A stretch of DNA of 64,000 nt, taken from assembly GCF_038432375.1 (NCBI RefSeq), contig NZ_JBCAUS010000005.1:38047-102046 (forward strand), given 5' to 3'. The first letter of the stretch is position 1. The number at the start of each line of letters is the position of its first letter. Origin of the DNA: Methanococcoides sp. LMO-2 (GTDB lineage: Archaea > Halobacteriota > Methanosarcinia > Methanosarcinales > Methanosarcinaceae). A program made the translations under genes and the position numbers. The notes beneath the pieces are model-generated. The model was not told where the DNA came from and made no database searches. It was given only the letters and a program-made list of their open reading frames with translations. This document shows positions 1 to 8,130 of this stretch, in pieces.

Positions 1-991
1 GCTTCTCTTTCGTCCTGAAGGTAGTCCTTGCAGTACTGGCGAACACAGCAAGTGGCCTGACAAAGAATATAAGCAGCAATACAACAACAATTCCGGCAGC
101 GCCTATCCTGAAGATGTCCTCGAACTTCAGCATCGCAGCCAGTAGAATGAATATCAAAGAAAGCATCATGACCACAAGGTCTGATTTGAATTCCTTCAGC
201 GCTGCCTTGTAAGGAACATTGGAAGTACCTACAATAATACCGAACAGGGCTACTGCAAGAATTCCTGATTCATTACCCAAAGACTCTGCTATGACAAAGA
301 CCGTTATTACGGATGTAAGTGTCACAAAACGGACGACCTGTTCCGAAAGGACAGAATGAGACAGGAACCGGGTAAGCAAAAAGCCTCCTGCTGCACCCAT
401 GATAAGACCAAGTAGAGCCCTGTAGAGCAAAAATCCAACTACCTCAAACCCTGTTAGTCCGGAAATTATGACCTCAAAAACAAGTGCTGCCAGTATCACG
501 CACACAGCATCGTTAAGCACACCTTCAAGTTCAAGTGCTTTGCTTACCCTGTGATTTACACGCACCTGCCTTACAACAGGAGTTATGACTGTCGGACCTG
601 TTGCGGTCACCAGGGCACCAAATGCAGCAGAGATCTCCAGAGGAAGACCAACTATCAGATGGGTAAAGAGTGTCGCACATACAAAGGTAATTATAACGCC
701 TACAGAGATTAGACTGACAACACCCTGCTGGATAGACCTCACTGATTTTATATCAATATGAAGGCCACCGTCGAAAACAATAACTGCCACACATAACGAA
801 ACGATAGCTGTCAGCCCCTCACCAAGAAGAGTAGGGTCCAATATTCCGAGCACCTCCGGTCCAATGATGATACCTTCGATCAGAAGGAAGATAAGAACAG
901 GCATCTTGAACAATTTGCTCAGACTCTGGGCCACCAGGCTCATTACCAATACAGCAAGTGCGATCTGCAATAAGTATATAGATGATTCCAC
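1..991 (-). CDS. Na+/H+ antiporter, NhaP/CPA1-type (partial)
   Basis: This is the N-terminal part (about 330 residues) of a cation:proton antiporter; the rest lies beyond the window edge. I translated it by hand from a GTG at 989-991, which follows an AGGAGA ribosome site about seven bases upstream. The product is a polytopic membrane protein. It shows the family patterns IEGIIIGPEVLG near the start, VFDGGLH in the third to fourth helix, and the discontinuous-helix region with LVTATGPTV followed by LEGVLNDAVCVI. Those last two patterns hold the conserved TP and ND elements of CPA1 exchangers. It probably exchanges Na+ (or K+) for H+ at the cytoplasmic membrane, which fits an organism with Na+-dependent energetics. 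It is divergent in context from the methylamine operon, whose terminator lies just upstream. The ion specificity cannot be read from the sequence. Confidence 0.9.
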   Translation of the reverse strand, partial: MESSIYLLQIALAVLVMSLVAQSLSKLFKMPVLIFLLIEGIIIGPEVLGILDPTLLGEGLTAIVSLCVAVIVFDGGLHIDIKSVRSIQQGVVSLISVGVIITFVCATLFTHLIVGLPLEISAAFGALVTATGPTVITPVVRQVRVNHRVSKALELEGVLNDAVCVILAALVFEVIISGLTGFEVVGFLLYRALLGLIMGAAGGFLLTRFLSHSVLSEQVVRFVTLTSVITVFVIAESLGNESGILAVALFGIIVGTSNVPYKAALKEFKSDLVVMMLSLIFILLAAMLKFEDIFRIGAAGIVVVLLLIFFVRPLAVFASTARTTFRTKEK

Positions 992-1162
992 GGTCAGTCT
1001 CCTGAAGGCTGTCAATTATGTACAAACCTAAATAACGTTGTGTAAATAACGCCATTAAAATATAAATTGTTTTTCAAAACTAAACACTGACAGAAGTTAT
1101 CAGTGGAATTATAGTTCTGCAGAATGCATACCATACAAGGTATAAACAGAGTGAAAAAGCTA

Positions 1163-1203
1163 TTTCAAAAAGAAGAAATGTAGACCGGGATAAAGCCGGT
1201 CCA
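1163..1203 (-). terminator. terminator after mtbB
   Basis: A six-pair inverted repeat, GACCGG (1183-1188) and CCGGTC (1196-1201), lies directly after the mtbB stop. On the minus strand it is followed by the T-rich stretch ATTTCTTCTTTTTG. That arrangement fits termination of the methylamine operon. Confidence 0.6.
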
Positions 1204-1213
1204 CTTATTGAAT

Positions 1214-2617
1214 TTATGCGATGGTTTCCCTGAACTTGTCACAGCAGTTGATGTTGATGCCGAGGAGCTTCTCGATGTTCATCTTAGCTGCAATACCCTT
1301 TGCACAGCCTGGTACAGAGGTGATTACACCGATGTCGAGCTCTTCCCTGACTTCCCTCATGACGTACTCGTCTGAAAGGTCAGCATTCTCTACACCGAGC
1401 TTCTTTGAAACGTAGTCCTTTGCTTCGCCGATTCTCATGCTCTTTGTGAACTGCATCCTTGCAACAAGGTCACCAGCTGCTCTCATACCGGTCATACCGG
1501 AAGCCATGATGTGTGCAATTGGCATACCGAGTGGGTCACCGACTCCGATCTATATACCGTCGACGCCTGCGATCTCGACCATTGCCTTGCTTGCCCTGGT
1601 TACTGCATCTATTGGTGGTGTCTCAAGCATTGGGATACCGCCGACACCCATACCCATATCGACGTGACATGGAATTGGAGATGCCTCAACAGCTGCCTTC
1701 ATGAATGTAACTGCACGACCAAGGTTCCATGCGGAGGTCTTGCTTGTGTTGGTGTTACATACTGGACCGAAGGTGTTTGCTCCTGCCTTTGCTGCAAGTG
1801 GTGCCTGCTGGTGTGGCCAGAGACCTGCAAGAACTGTACCATCATACTCAAGCTGTCCGTGCATACCGAGAACAAGTTCTCCTGCCATACCAGCGTTGAT
1901 GTACATGTTAGGGAATTCCTTCCTGAGTGCTTCGATTGAGTAGAAGGAAGCGTATGCGTCACCGTCACCAGCTGCACCGATGGTATCGAAGTTGACACCG
2001 TCACAGCCGACGTGCATAAGTCTCTGCATGATCCAGGTCATGTCACGGATTCCGTGGTCACCAGCTTTCTGGATGGATTCCTGAGCTTCAGAGATCTTGA
2101 AAGCCTTCATGAGGTCGCCTGGGTTCTCGAATGGACCATCAGGAGTGTAGTACAGACCCATGTTTGGCATTGCACCGTAGAGCATAGGGATAACCATGTT
2201 CTGCTGGCAAACTTCCATTGTCTGCTGTTCCTGTGCGATAACTGGCTTGACTGGCTTGAAACTGTAGTCGATGTGACCGAGTTCCATTGTGTCTGCACCA
2301 AATGCACGCTCGTGCATCATGGAACCGACAAGTCTGCTTGCAGGAATACCTACACCGCTGTTACCCTGGTCACCATCGATCCTGATTGCACCGATATCGT
2401 GGGTTACAGGAACTTCCATACCTGGCTCTACACCAACGATCCTGTTAGGGTTGATGATGATCTCGAGCATCTTCTCCATTTCATCTTCGGAAAGTGCTGC
2501 AATGTCACCAAGGTCTGCTGCATCTGCACAACCTGCTTCGATGTCAGCCATGATGTCTTCCTTGTTCATGAAGATCTTTGCACCATCGCCCATTCTAAGG
2601 GAATATTCTGTTGCCAT
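1214..2617 (-). CDS. mtbB: dimethylamine methyltransferase MtbB (pyrrolysine protein)
   Basis: The enzyme transfers a methyl group from dimethylamine to the cobalt of its corrinoid partner MtbC, releasing monomethylamine. The frame has an in-frame TAG at 1550-1552 (codon 356) and continues without interruption to TAA at 1214-1216, giving 467 residues including the UAG residue. This is the family length and the known pyrrolysine position for MtbB. The sequence around the codon (VEIAGVDGI, then [15 protein letters not shown]) is collinear with the family. The start ATG follows AAGGTG five bases upstream. It is the last gene of the operon, 27 bases after mtbC, and a terminator follows. Readthrough needs PylS, tRNA-Pyl and PylBCD, none of which is in this window. 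The second fragment alone could be mistaken for a separate gene or a pseudogene. Confidence 0.97.
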
Positions 2618-2644
2618 GTTTACACCTTAAATTAATTGATGAAC

Positions 2645-3289
2645 TTATAAGAGAAGCTCTTTTGCTTTTGCTACTGCTTCACTTGCATTTTCTGCATAGC
2701 AGTCTGCGCCGATCTTCTTTGCCCATGCATCTGTTGCTGGTGCGCCACCGACCATGACCTTAATGCCATCTCTCATACCGTTCTCCTTGAGGAGTTCGAT
2801 AACATCTTTCTGGCCCTGAAGTGTGGTTGTCATAAGTGCGGAAAGACCGACCATGTCAGCATCTACTTCCTTGCACTTGTCGATGAAGTTCTGGAGTGGG
2901 ACATCCCTTCCGATATCGTGGACTTCGAAACCTGCTGCCTGGAGCATTGTTGATACGATTGCCTTACCGATGTCGTGAACGTCACCCTCGACGGTACCGT
3001 TGACAATTACACCGAGTTTGGAGCCTGCGCCTTCGCCGGATGCAAGTTCATCCTGAAGCATTTCTACACCAGCAGTCATTGCGTCAGCTGCCATCATGAC
3101 GTGTGGAAGGAAAAGCTTTCCTCTCTCGAAGAGGACACCGACTTCGTTCATACCTGCTGCAAGACCATTGTCGATAAGTTCTACTGCTGGAGCCTGGCCC
3201 TTTGCCTTCTCTACTGCAGCTACTACATCATCTTTCTTGCAACTTACTACCGCATCGGATAGTGTCTTGAATAATTCTTCGTTTGTCGT
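2645..3289 (-). CDS. mtbC: dimethylamine corrinoid protein MtbC (apparent ACG start)
   Basis: Cobalamin-binding methyl carrier between MtbB and the methylcobamide:CoM methyltransferase. It has the helical cap domain (about residues 1-88) and the Rossmann B12 domain. The cobalt-ligand motif DVHDIG is at about 103-108 (His105), with GLSALMTTT and MVGGAPATDAWA further on. The first ATG in frame is at 3149-3151, but that would delete 46 residues of the conserved cap domain. Upstream codons read collinearly (EELFKTLSDAVVSCKK) to ACG at 3287-3289. This ACG sits seven bases after a strong AAAGGAGG (3299-3306). There is no ATG, GTG or TTG between. A start at ACG gives 214 residues, close to the family length. 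A sequence error (ATG to ACG) cannot be excluded. Confidence 0.93.
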   Translation of the reverse strand, partial: TTNEELFKTLSDAVVSCKKDDVVAAVEKAKGQAPAVELIDNGLAAGMNEVGVLFERGKLFLPHVMMAADAMTAGVEMLQDELASGEGAGSKLGVIVNGTVEGDVHDIGKAIVSTMLQAAGFEVHDIGRDVPLQNFIDKCKEVDADMVGLSALMTTTLQGQKDVIELLKENGMRDGIKVMVGGAPATDAWAKKIGADCYAENASEAVAKAKELLL

Positions 3290-3352
3290 TTTACAACCTC
3301 CTTTGAAAACAATTCTATGATGATCCCGAAAAAGGACCTATAGAAAATGGAA

Positions 3353-3422
3353 ATGTAGTTGGCGGGTACCCCCGGCAACTTATCCCGGTGCTTACCCAAA
3401 AGTCCAACTACATATATATATT
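3353..3422 (-). promoter_or_regulatory. structured element and TATA box before mtbC
   Basis: The 147-base gap between the small membrane gene and mtbC holds a 10-base inverted repeat: ATGTAGTTGG on the minus strand (3413-3404) and CCAACTACAT (3362-3353). It encloses a GGGTA/TACCC pairing and an inner CCGG/CCGG hairpin. Overlapping its outer edge is an AT run (3411-3422) that reads as a TATA box for mtbC. If that box is used, transcription would begin inside the repeat. If the operon is read through, the whole element would fold in the leader before the ACG start. It could be an operator, a processing site or a leader RNA. Confidence 0.5.
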
Positions 3423-3437
3423 TTGTGTTTTGCGTCC

Positions 3438-3596
3438 TTAGAATTGGGACACAAATGTCCTTGCCTGCCATAATGCAATCAATGCAATAACAACGATTGC
3501 AACCATCCAGGTGTATTCTGCTGCCGGTATAGGGGCCATGGTCATATCGAAACCTTCGCCATAGTAACCTACCATAAAGTCATTCATTGCTCCCAT
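3438..3596 (-). CDS. small single-helix membrane protein in methylamine operon
   Basis: A 52-residue protein starting MGAMNDFMVG, with one predicted membrane helix at about residues 30-43 (MVAIVVIALIALW) and a short tail ending SQF. The start ATG at 3594-3596 follows AAGGAGG at good spacing. It lies 12 bases after the preceding small gene in the same operon. I do not recognise a family. Its position next to the permease gene suggests a small accessory subunit of the transporter, but that is inference from context only. The last codons overlap an inverted repeat GGACA/TGTCC at 3447-3460. Confidence 0.75.
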   Translation of the reverse strand: MGAMNDFMVGYYGEGFDMTMAPIPAAEYTWMVAIVVIALIALWQARTFVSQF

Positions 3597-3608
3597 AATC
3601 AAACCTCC

Positions 3609-3902
3609 TTATACGTACTCCAGGCATGCATCGGATGCACGAACCTTTCCGAAGTCAGTGATCACATATTTGTGCAAGAGGAAGCCTTTCTTGTATACGC
3701 CATCCTCATCAACCTTTGACTCTACAGACTTGAGCATACCACCTGAAGCAAGCTCAAGGATATCGAAGTTGATCGAATCCCTACCGAAATTGCTGTTCAT
3801 GTTGTACTCTTTCTGGACCTGTGTGACTATCTCATTGTTCCAGTGCTCTTTCTCATCAGAGAATAGCTCAAGTAACCTAAATTTAATTGGACGTTGTGCC
3901 AT
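3609..3902 (-). CDS. small winged-helix-like protein in methylamine operon
   Basis: A 97-residue soluble protein beginning MAQRPIKFRLLELFSDEKEHW. The pattern of helices followed by YVITDFGKV near the C-terminus resembles a small winged-helix fold, as in archaeal transcription regulators, but I cannot name the family. I chose the ATG at 3900-3902 because GAGGTG lies about six bases upstream; a GTG at 3909-3911 is possible. The gene starts at the last codons of mttP (stop 3904-3906), so the two are translationally coupled. It could sense substrate and regulate the operon, or act with the permease; the sequence does not decide. Confidence 0.8.
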   Translation of the reverse strand: MAQRPIKFRLLELFSDEKEHWNNEIVTQVQKEYNMNSNFGRDSINFDILELASGGMLKSVESKVDEDGVYKKGFLLHKYVITDFGKVRASDACLEYV

Positions 3903-3903
3903 T

Positions 3904-4968
3904 TCACTCACCTCTCAGAGATTCTGCTTCACCTGTTTCTTCAGAGATCATTACAAAGCTACCGAGGACACAAAGTGCACCACCGACAAGTACTGTCCAT
4001 GCTGGAACCTGTGCAAGGAACAGGTACATGAAGATCACAGCACAAAGACCGTACAGGTTACCAATACCCTGACCTCTTCCGACACCAATGAGTGGGAATG
4101 ACTTGTACCAGGAGACATAACAGTAACCAAATGTGATACCTGCGAATCCAAGTACCAGTATTGACAGTGGGTTGAATGCCTGAATTGCATACTCAAAGAT
4201 TGGATATCCAGCAAGTGCGACTGCAGGTACAAGGATGATCCACCAGATAAGGTTCTCACCAAGGAATCTGATTGTAATACCTACATCAGGCTCTGCAATG
4301 TCAAGACCCTTACCAGCAATTGCGCCTTCAATACCCCATCCGAGTGCAGCCATCAGACCACCGACGTATCCAATATAGTTGATACTACCAGCGGAAATCT
4401 CAGCGATTGCTCCACCGACGAAGATGGTTAGACCACCAATAATGATAACAAAGATACCTGCCCAGGCTCTCTTGGAGATCTGTTCACCATACCATTGTCT
4501 TGCAAGGATGGAACCGATCACAGGGTACAACAAAGCAGCGACTGCTGCGAATCCTGCTCCAATGAATCCAATAGCGATGAATGAACCAAGGATAGCCATA
4601 GGTCCACCGAAGATTGATGCAAGGAAGAACCACTTACTGCATGGGTGGAATTCTTTCAATGTCCTTGACATTTCGCCGAACTTACCGAGCACACCATTCC
4701 ATAACAGAAGTGCAAGGATAACAGTTAACGCATTGAATGCGGAAATAAGGACAGCGACCACAAGCGTTGCAGCGGTACCGTTTTCATATGTTCCTGCGCC
4801 TGTAGGATCAGCGATGTTGATCCACATTGCATCGAATGGAGGTAATGCCCAGATAATTGTACCTGGAATATACCAAATACCCCATAGGATTGCACAGAAA
4901 AGGGCCCACATATAACCCTTGTTCATCTTTCTTTTATTTTCTAGTTTCTTTAACTCTCTTATGTCCAA
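3904..4968 (-). CDS. mttP: trimethylamine permease MttP
   Basis: A 354-residue polytopic membrane protein of about ten helices, related to the EamA/DMT transporter superfamily. It is encoded between mttC and mtbC, as in Methanosarcina methylamine clusters, so import of trimethylamine or another methylamine is the expected role. The N-terminus is charged (MDIRELKKLENKRKMNKG) and is followed by WALFCAILWGIWYIPG. The start is TTG at 4966-4968, preceded by GGAGGAGG with a seven-base spacer. The gene is 130 bases after mttC, with a hairpin in between. Family assignment is firm; direct proof of the transported amine is scarce even for studied relatives. Confidence 0.9.
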   Translation of the reverse strand: MDIRELKKLENKRKMNKGYMWALFCAILWGIWYIPGTIIWALPPFDAMWINIADPTGAGTYENGTAATLVVAVLISAFNALTVILALLLWNGVLGKFGEMSRTLKEFHPCSKWFFLASIFGGPMAILGSFIAIGFIGAGFAAVAALLYPVIGSILARQWYGEQISKRAWAGIFVIIIGGLTIFVGGAIAEISAGSINYIGYVGGLMAALGWGIEGAIAGKGLDIAEPDVGITIRFLGENLIWWIILVPAVALAGYPIFEYAIQAFNPLSILVLGFAGITFGYCYVSWYKSFPLIGVGRGQGIGNLYGLCAVIFMYLFLAQVPAWTVLVGGALCVLGSFVMISEETGEAESLRGE

Positions 4969-5046
4969 ATTAACTCCTCCTCCAACTCTTTTATAATGAT
5001 AATAATTGACACAAGTAATATTCTATACGACTCCAATTTACTTAAA

Positions 5047-5088
5047 GAAGTACAGTGAAGGGTTCTTACGAACACTCCACTGTTCTTC
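5047..5088 (-). promoter_or_regulatory. hairpin between mttC and mttP
   Basis: An interrupted inverted repeat pairs GAAG with CTTC, ACAGTG (5052-5057) with CACTGT (5078-5083), and GTTC with GAAC around a TTAC loop. It begins ten bases after the mttC stop. There is no clean T tract, so partial termination or mRNA processing that lowers mttP relative to mttBC is more likely than full termination. Confidence 0.5.
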
Positions 5089-5098
5089 CAAAGCAGAT

Positions 5099-5749
5099 TT
5101 ACTCAGCAGCTGCGTTGCATTTAACGACAGCGTCTGTTGCGTTCTCAGCGTAGATGTCTGCGCCGATCTTGTCTGCCCAGTCCTGGGTAACAGGTGCGCC
5201 ACCGACCATTGTCTTTACGGTGTCACGTACACCAGCTTCCTTGAGCTGCTCTTCGACCTGCATCTGAAGGACCATTGTGGTGGTCATGAGTGCGGAAGAA
5301 CCGATCACGAGTGGCTTGTGTTCCTTGACTGCATCGACGTATGTACCGATTGCAACATCTCTTCCGAGGTCAACGACCTTGAATCCAGCGATCTTGAGCA
5401 TTGTTGCGACAATGTCCTTACCGATGGAGTGGATGTCACCCTCGATGGTACCGATGACGATTGTTCCCTTGTTCTTAGCCTCTGCTCCCTGTGCCTCAAG
5501 GACAGGGGTAAGGACTGCTACACCAGCGCTCATTGCTTCGGATGCTGCAATGACGTGTGGAAGGAAAAGTGTACCCTGCTCGAACTGGTCACCGACTTCG
5601 TTCATACCTGCGGTAAGACCATCCTGAATAAGGGATACTACATCGACACCTGCATCGACTGCTTCTTCACAAATCTCTTCTACTGCCTCGTCATCGAAAT
5701 CCATGACAGCAGCTTTTGCTTTTGCGTTAATTTCATCCTGTGATACCAT
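5099..5749 (-). CDS. mttC: trimethylamine corrinoid protein MttC
   Basis: Methyl-accepting corrinoid protein for MttB, 216 residues, the usual length. It has a helical cap domain (residues 1-90) and a B12-binding Rossmann domain. The lower-axial ligand motif is DIHSIG at 105-110 (His107), followed by GSSALMTTT and MVGGAPVTQDWAD. The start ATG follows AAAGGAG with eight bases of spacing, the same leader pattern as mttB and the ACG-started mtbC. It lies 41 bases downstream of mttB in the same operon. Methyl-MttC is demethylated by MtbA, which is not in this window. Confidence 0.97.
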   Translation of the reverse strand: MVSQDEINAKAKAAVMDFDDEAVEEICEEAVDAGVDVVSLIQDGLTAGMNEVGDQFEQGTLFLPHVIAASEAMSAGVAVLTPVLEAQGAEAKNKGTIVIGTIEGDIHSIGKDIVATMLKIAGFKVVDLGRDVAIGTYVDAVKEHKPLVIGSSALMTTTMVLQMQVEEQLKEAGVRDTVKTMVGGAPVTQDWADKIGADIYAENATDAVVKCNAAAE

Positions 5750-5790
5750 TTTTAAAACTCCTTTATTTTTGTAAATTATTGTTGAACAAT

Positions 5791-7287
5791 TTACATGCTG
5801 GCTCTGAAGTCAGCATCTGCCTTGTCAACGATTGCCTGCATGTCCTTTAAGAGGTCAGCTGCAATTGGCTTTACCTCGTGGTTCTTCATGATGTCGACAT
5901 ACTTCTCGTGTGCGACGGTTGCGATATCCTTGGAACCTGCTGCTTCCCAGTCTCCGAACATGTCCCTGTCGAAGATGTCTGGAGCGGATACAATACCGAT
6001 GTTGTTCCTGGTTTCCTTGTGTGCAAGGAAGTTGTTACCGATTCCTACCTTCTGGATAGATGGTACACCAAGGGTCTGGTCGGTTACTGGGACACCACGC
6101 ATTGCGGACTTTGTCATCTTGATGATGTCGTTATCGATGATGAACTGCTCCTGGGAGAAGGTCATACCGAGCTCAAGCATTCCACCACCATAGAGGGTGT
6201 TACATCCTGCGAATGCTGGAAGAAGTGTGGTCATTGTCTTCTCGTGACCTGCCTGTCCGTCTGGGACTTTAGCATCTGCCTAGGTACCTGCAACATAGGT
6301 TGGAAGGCCATAGAACTGACCCATCTTACCGACTGCAGCGCTGATAAGACCGAGTTCTGGTGCACCGACTGGAGCGGTTCCCTTTCTCAGGTCGAAGGTT
6401 GTGGTTGAGCTACCGTAGAATACTGCTGCACCTGGCTGGACGAGCTGTGCAAGTACGATACCTGCAAGGATCTCAGCGTTGTGTGTAACGAGTGTACCTG
6501 CCCTGAATACTGGGGAGGATCCACCGGACATTGCCATACTGAGTACGTTTACTGGCATACCGAATTTAGCACCCTTGATGATGACCTGACATGCGTTGAC
6601 ACTGAGCTCGAGTGGGCTGGTTGGGCAGAGAAGCATGGAGAAGATTGGCTTCTTGCGAGCTTCCTCGGAGTCGCCACCGTAGTATGCGTCGACAATTCCC
6701 TTGTAGTACTCGACGTTCTCACCGACAGGGTCGATGTGGTGGAAGTGTTTTGTTGTGTTTGCGAGAGGTGTGAGTGTCTCGTGGACATCCTGCATACCCT
6801 TGCCTGCCCAGTCCCTTGCGGAAACGGTAAGTGAGAAGTAGCTGAAACCGTCGAGGTAGTCACAGACCTTTGCGGTATCTGCAATATCCTGCTCAACAGA
6901 GTCGACTGTCTCGTATTTACCTGGTGCGACGTAGTTGCACATCTTGACACCGGTACCGAAAGGAATCCAGTGGACCTTACCCTTGTGCTCCATGTCGACG
7001 GTGTTCTTCTTGTCACGACCGTAGAGCATGAATCTGGATGGTGCGTCCATAAGTGCCCTGTTTACAAGGAACTCTGGGATCTTTACGACCTGGGTCTTCT
7101 CATCGACTTCACAGCCAGCTTCCTTGAAGATTGCCCTTGCGTCTGCATCAGATACCTGAATACCAGGGTTCTGGAAAACTTCCATTGAAGCGTAGTGGAT
7201 TGCTCTCATGTCATCTTCGGAGAACAATTCTAACTGGACACCCTGAAGTGGGAATCTAGCTGGGTAAAAAGTTTCGCTATATGCCAT
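5791..7287 (-). CDS. mttB: trimethylamine methyltransferase MttB (pyrrolysine protein)
   Basis: The enzyme transfers a methyl group from trimethylamine to MttC, producing dimethylamine. The frame runs 335 codons to TAG at 6280-6282 and continues in frame to TAA at 5791-5793, giving 498 residues including the UAG-encoded residue 336. Known MttB proteins are about 495 residues with pyrrolysine near position 334. Flanking sequence (LPTYVAGT, then [18 protein letters not shown] by hand translation) is collinear with the family. It is the first gene of the mtt/mtb operon and has a very long upstream region. The start ATG follows AAAGGAG with an 11-base spacer. It has the glycine/TIM-barrel organisation typical of the family. 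Confidence 0.97.
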
Positions 7288-8064
7288 TTTCTTTACAACT
7301 CCTTTATTTGTCTTTTTTTAGTAAGGCCTGCACCATTCAACCTGAATGTTGCCGCCCATAATTCTGGCAGTTCCAATACATCCGGAGGGACCTTGAAGGC
7401 AGATCGCCCATCAGGCAAACAGATGTGTTCGGAAATGTCAATTAATTCCATCGACATGAAACACGAATGAACAGGATTGCAAAACGCACATCAGTGCAAG
7501 CCTCGTACAGGAGAGCATGCAACCATCCATTATTGTATCTCACATGGCACACTGCAACATCTGTGAAAACCGGTATCAAACCCCGGGTACATATCTACAA
7601 GAGACCTGTACCACCAGGACACATTCCGGACTTGCCAACAAAATGCTGTAATGTACACATTCGATTTAATTGATAATACCCTGTTTTCAACACGCGTATA
7701 TATATTTGCTGGTCAGGCCAACAAAAAATATATCTAATACAATGTCCTGAAAAGGACAAAATTTGGATGAAATACACACATTTTTTTTTTGCCATACTGG
7801 CAAATCAAGATTAATTGCCCATCGAATCAGAACAGTAACAATTCGCAATTATTGCCAGAAAACACGATCATAAGCCGCTGGTATAAAATATATGAAAATT
7901 GTGGCCAAAATAACACAAGAAAAGTTGCTCCTGATATTATAGTATACACATGTGCCAATTGACAGGTGCATTAAATTTGATGTGTTGTTGCCAGCATAAC
8001 ACCATTTTTCCAAAAGACCAAATTTTGAAAAAAAAGAAGAAGAATTCAACAAAAGCCTTAAATA
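7288..8064 (-). promoter_or_regulatory. long AT-rich upstream region of mttB
   Basis: I see no gene in this stretch of nearly 780 bases. On the minus strand TATA-like runs occur at 7724-7738 and 7695-7710, which would give an mttB leader of roughly 380-410 bases. A perfect inverted repeat TGTCCT-GAAA-AGGACA lies at 7743-7758, immediately upstream of the first TATA run, where an operator would be expected. Long untranslated leaders are known for methylotrophic genes in Methanosarcina. The rest holds A- and T-rich tracts without a convincing reading frame. Confidence 0.55.
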
Positions 8065-8099
8065 AGAAAAGTAAATGCCGCCCTGACTCGCGGGCGGCA
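8065..8099 (-). terminator. terminator after ramA
   Basis: A strong eight-pair stem, TGCCGCCC (8076-8083) and GGGCGGCA (8092-8099), lies 31 bases after the ramA stop. On the minus strand it is followed by TTTACTTTTCTTATTT. This is a clear intrinsic-type terminator that separates ramA from mttB. Confidence 0.75.
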
Positions 8100-8130
8100 G
8101 AGAAGATATGCAGCCATACCAGAGGCAGGC

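Noticed and set aside
1214..2617. Two adjacent frames suggesting a broken mtbB pseudogene
   Set aside because: The pieces are in the same frame and separated only by the family's known UAG pyrrolysine codon.
5791..7287. Two adjacent frames suggesting a broken mttB pseudogene
   Set aside because: Same reason: a single in-frame UAG at the established pyrrolysine position.
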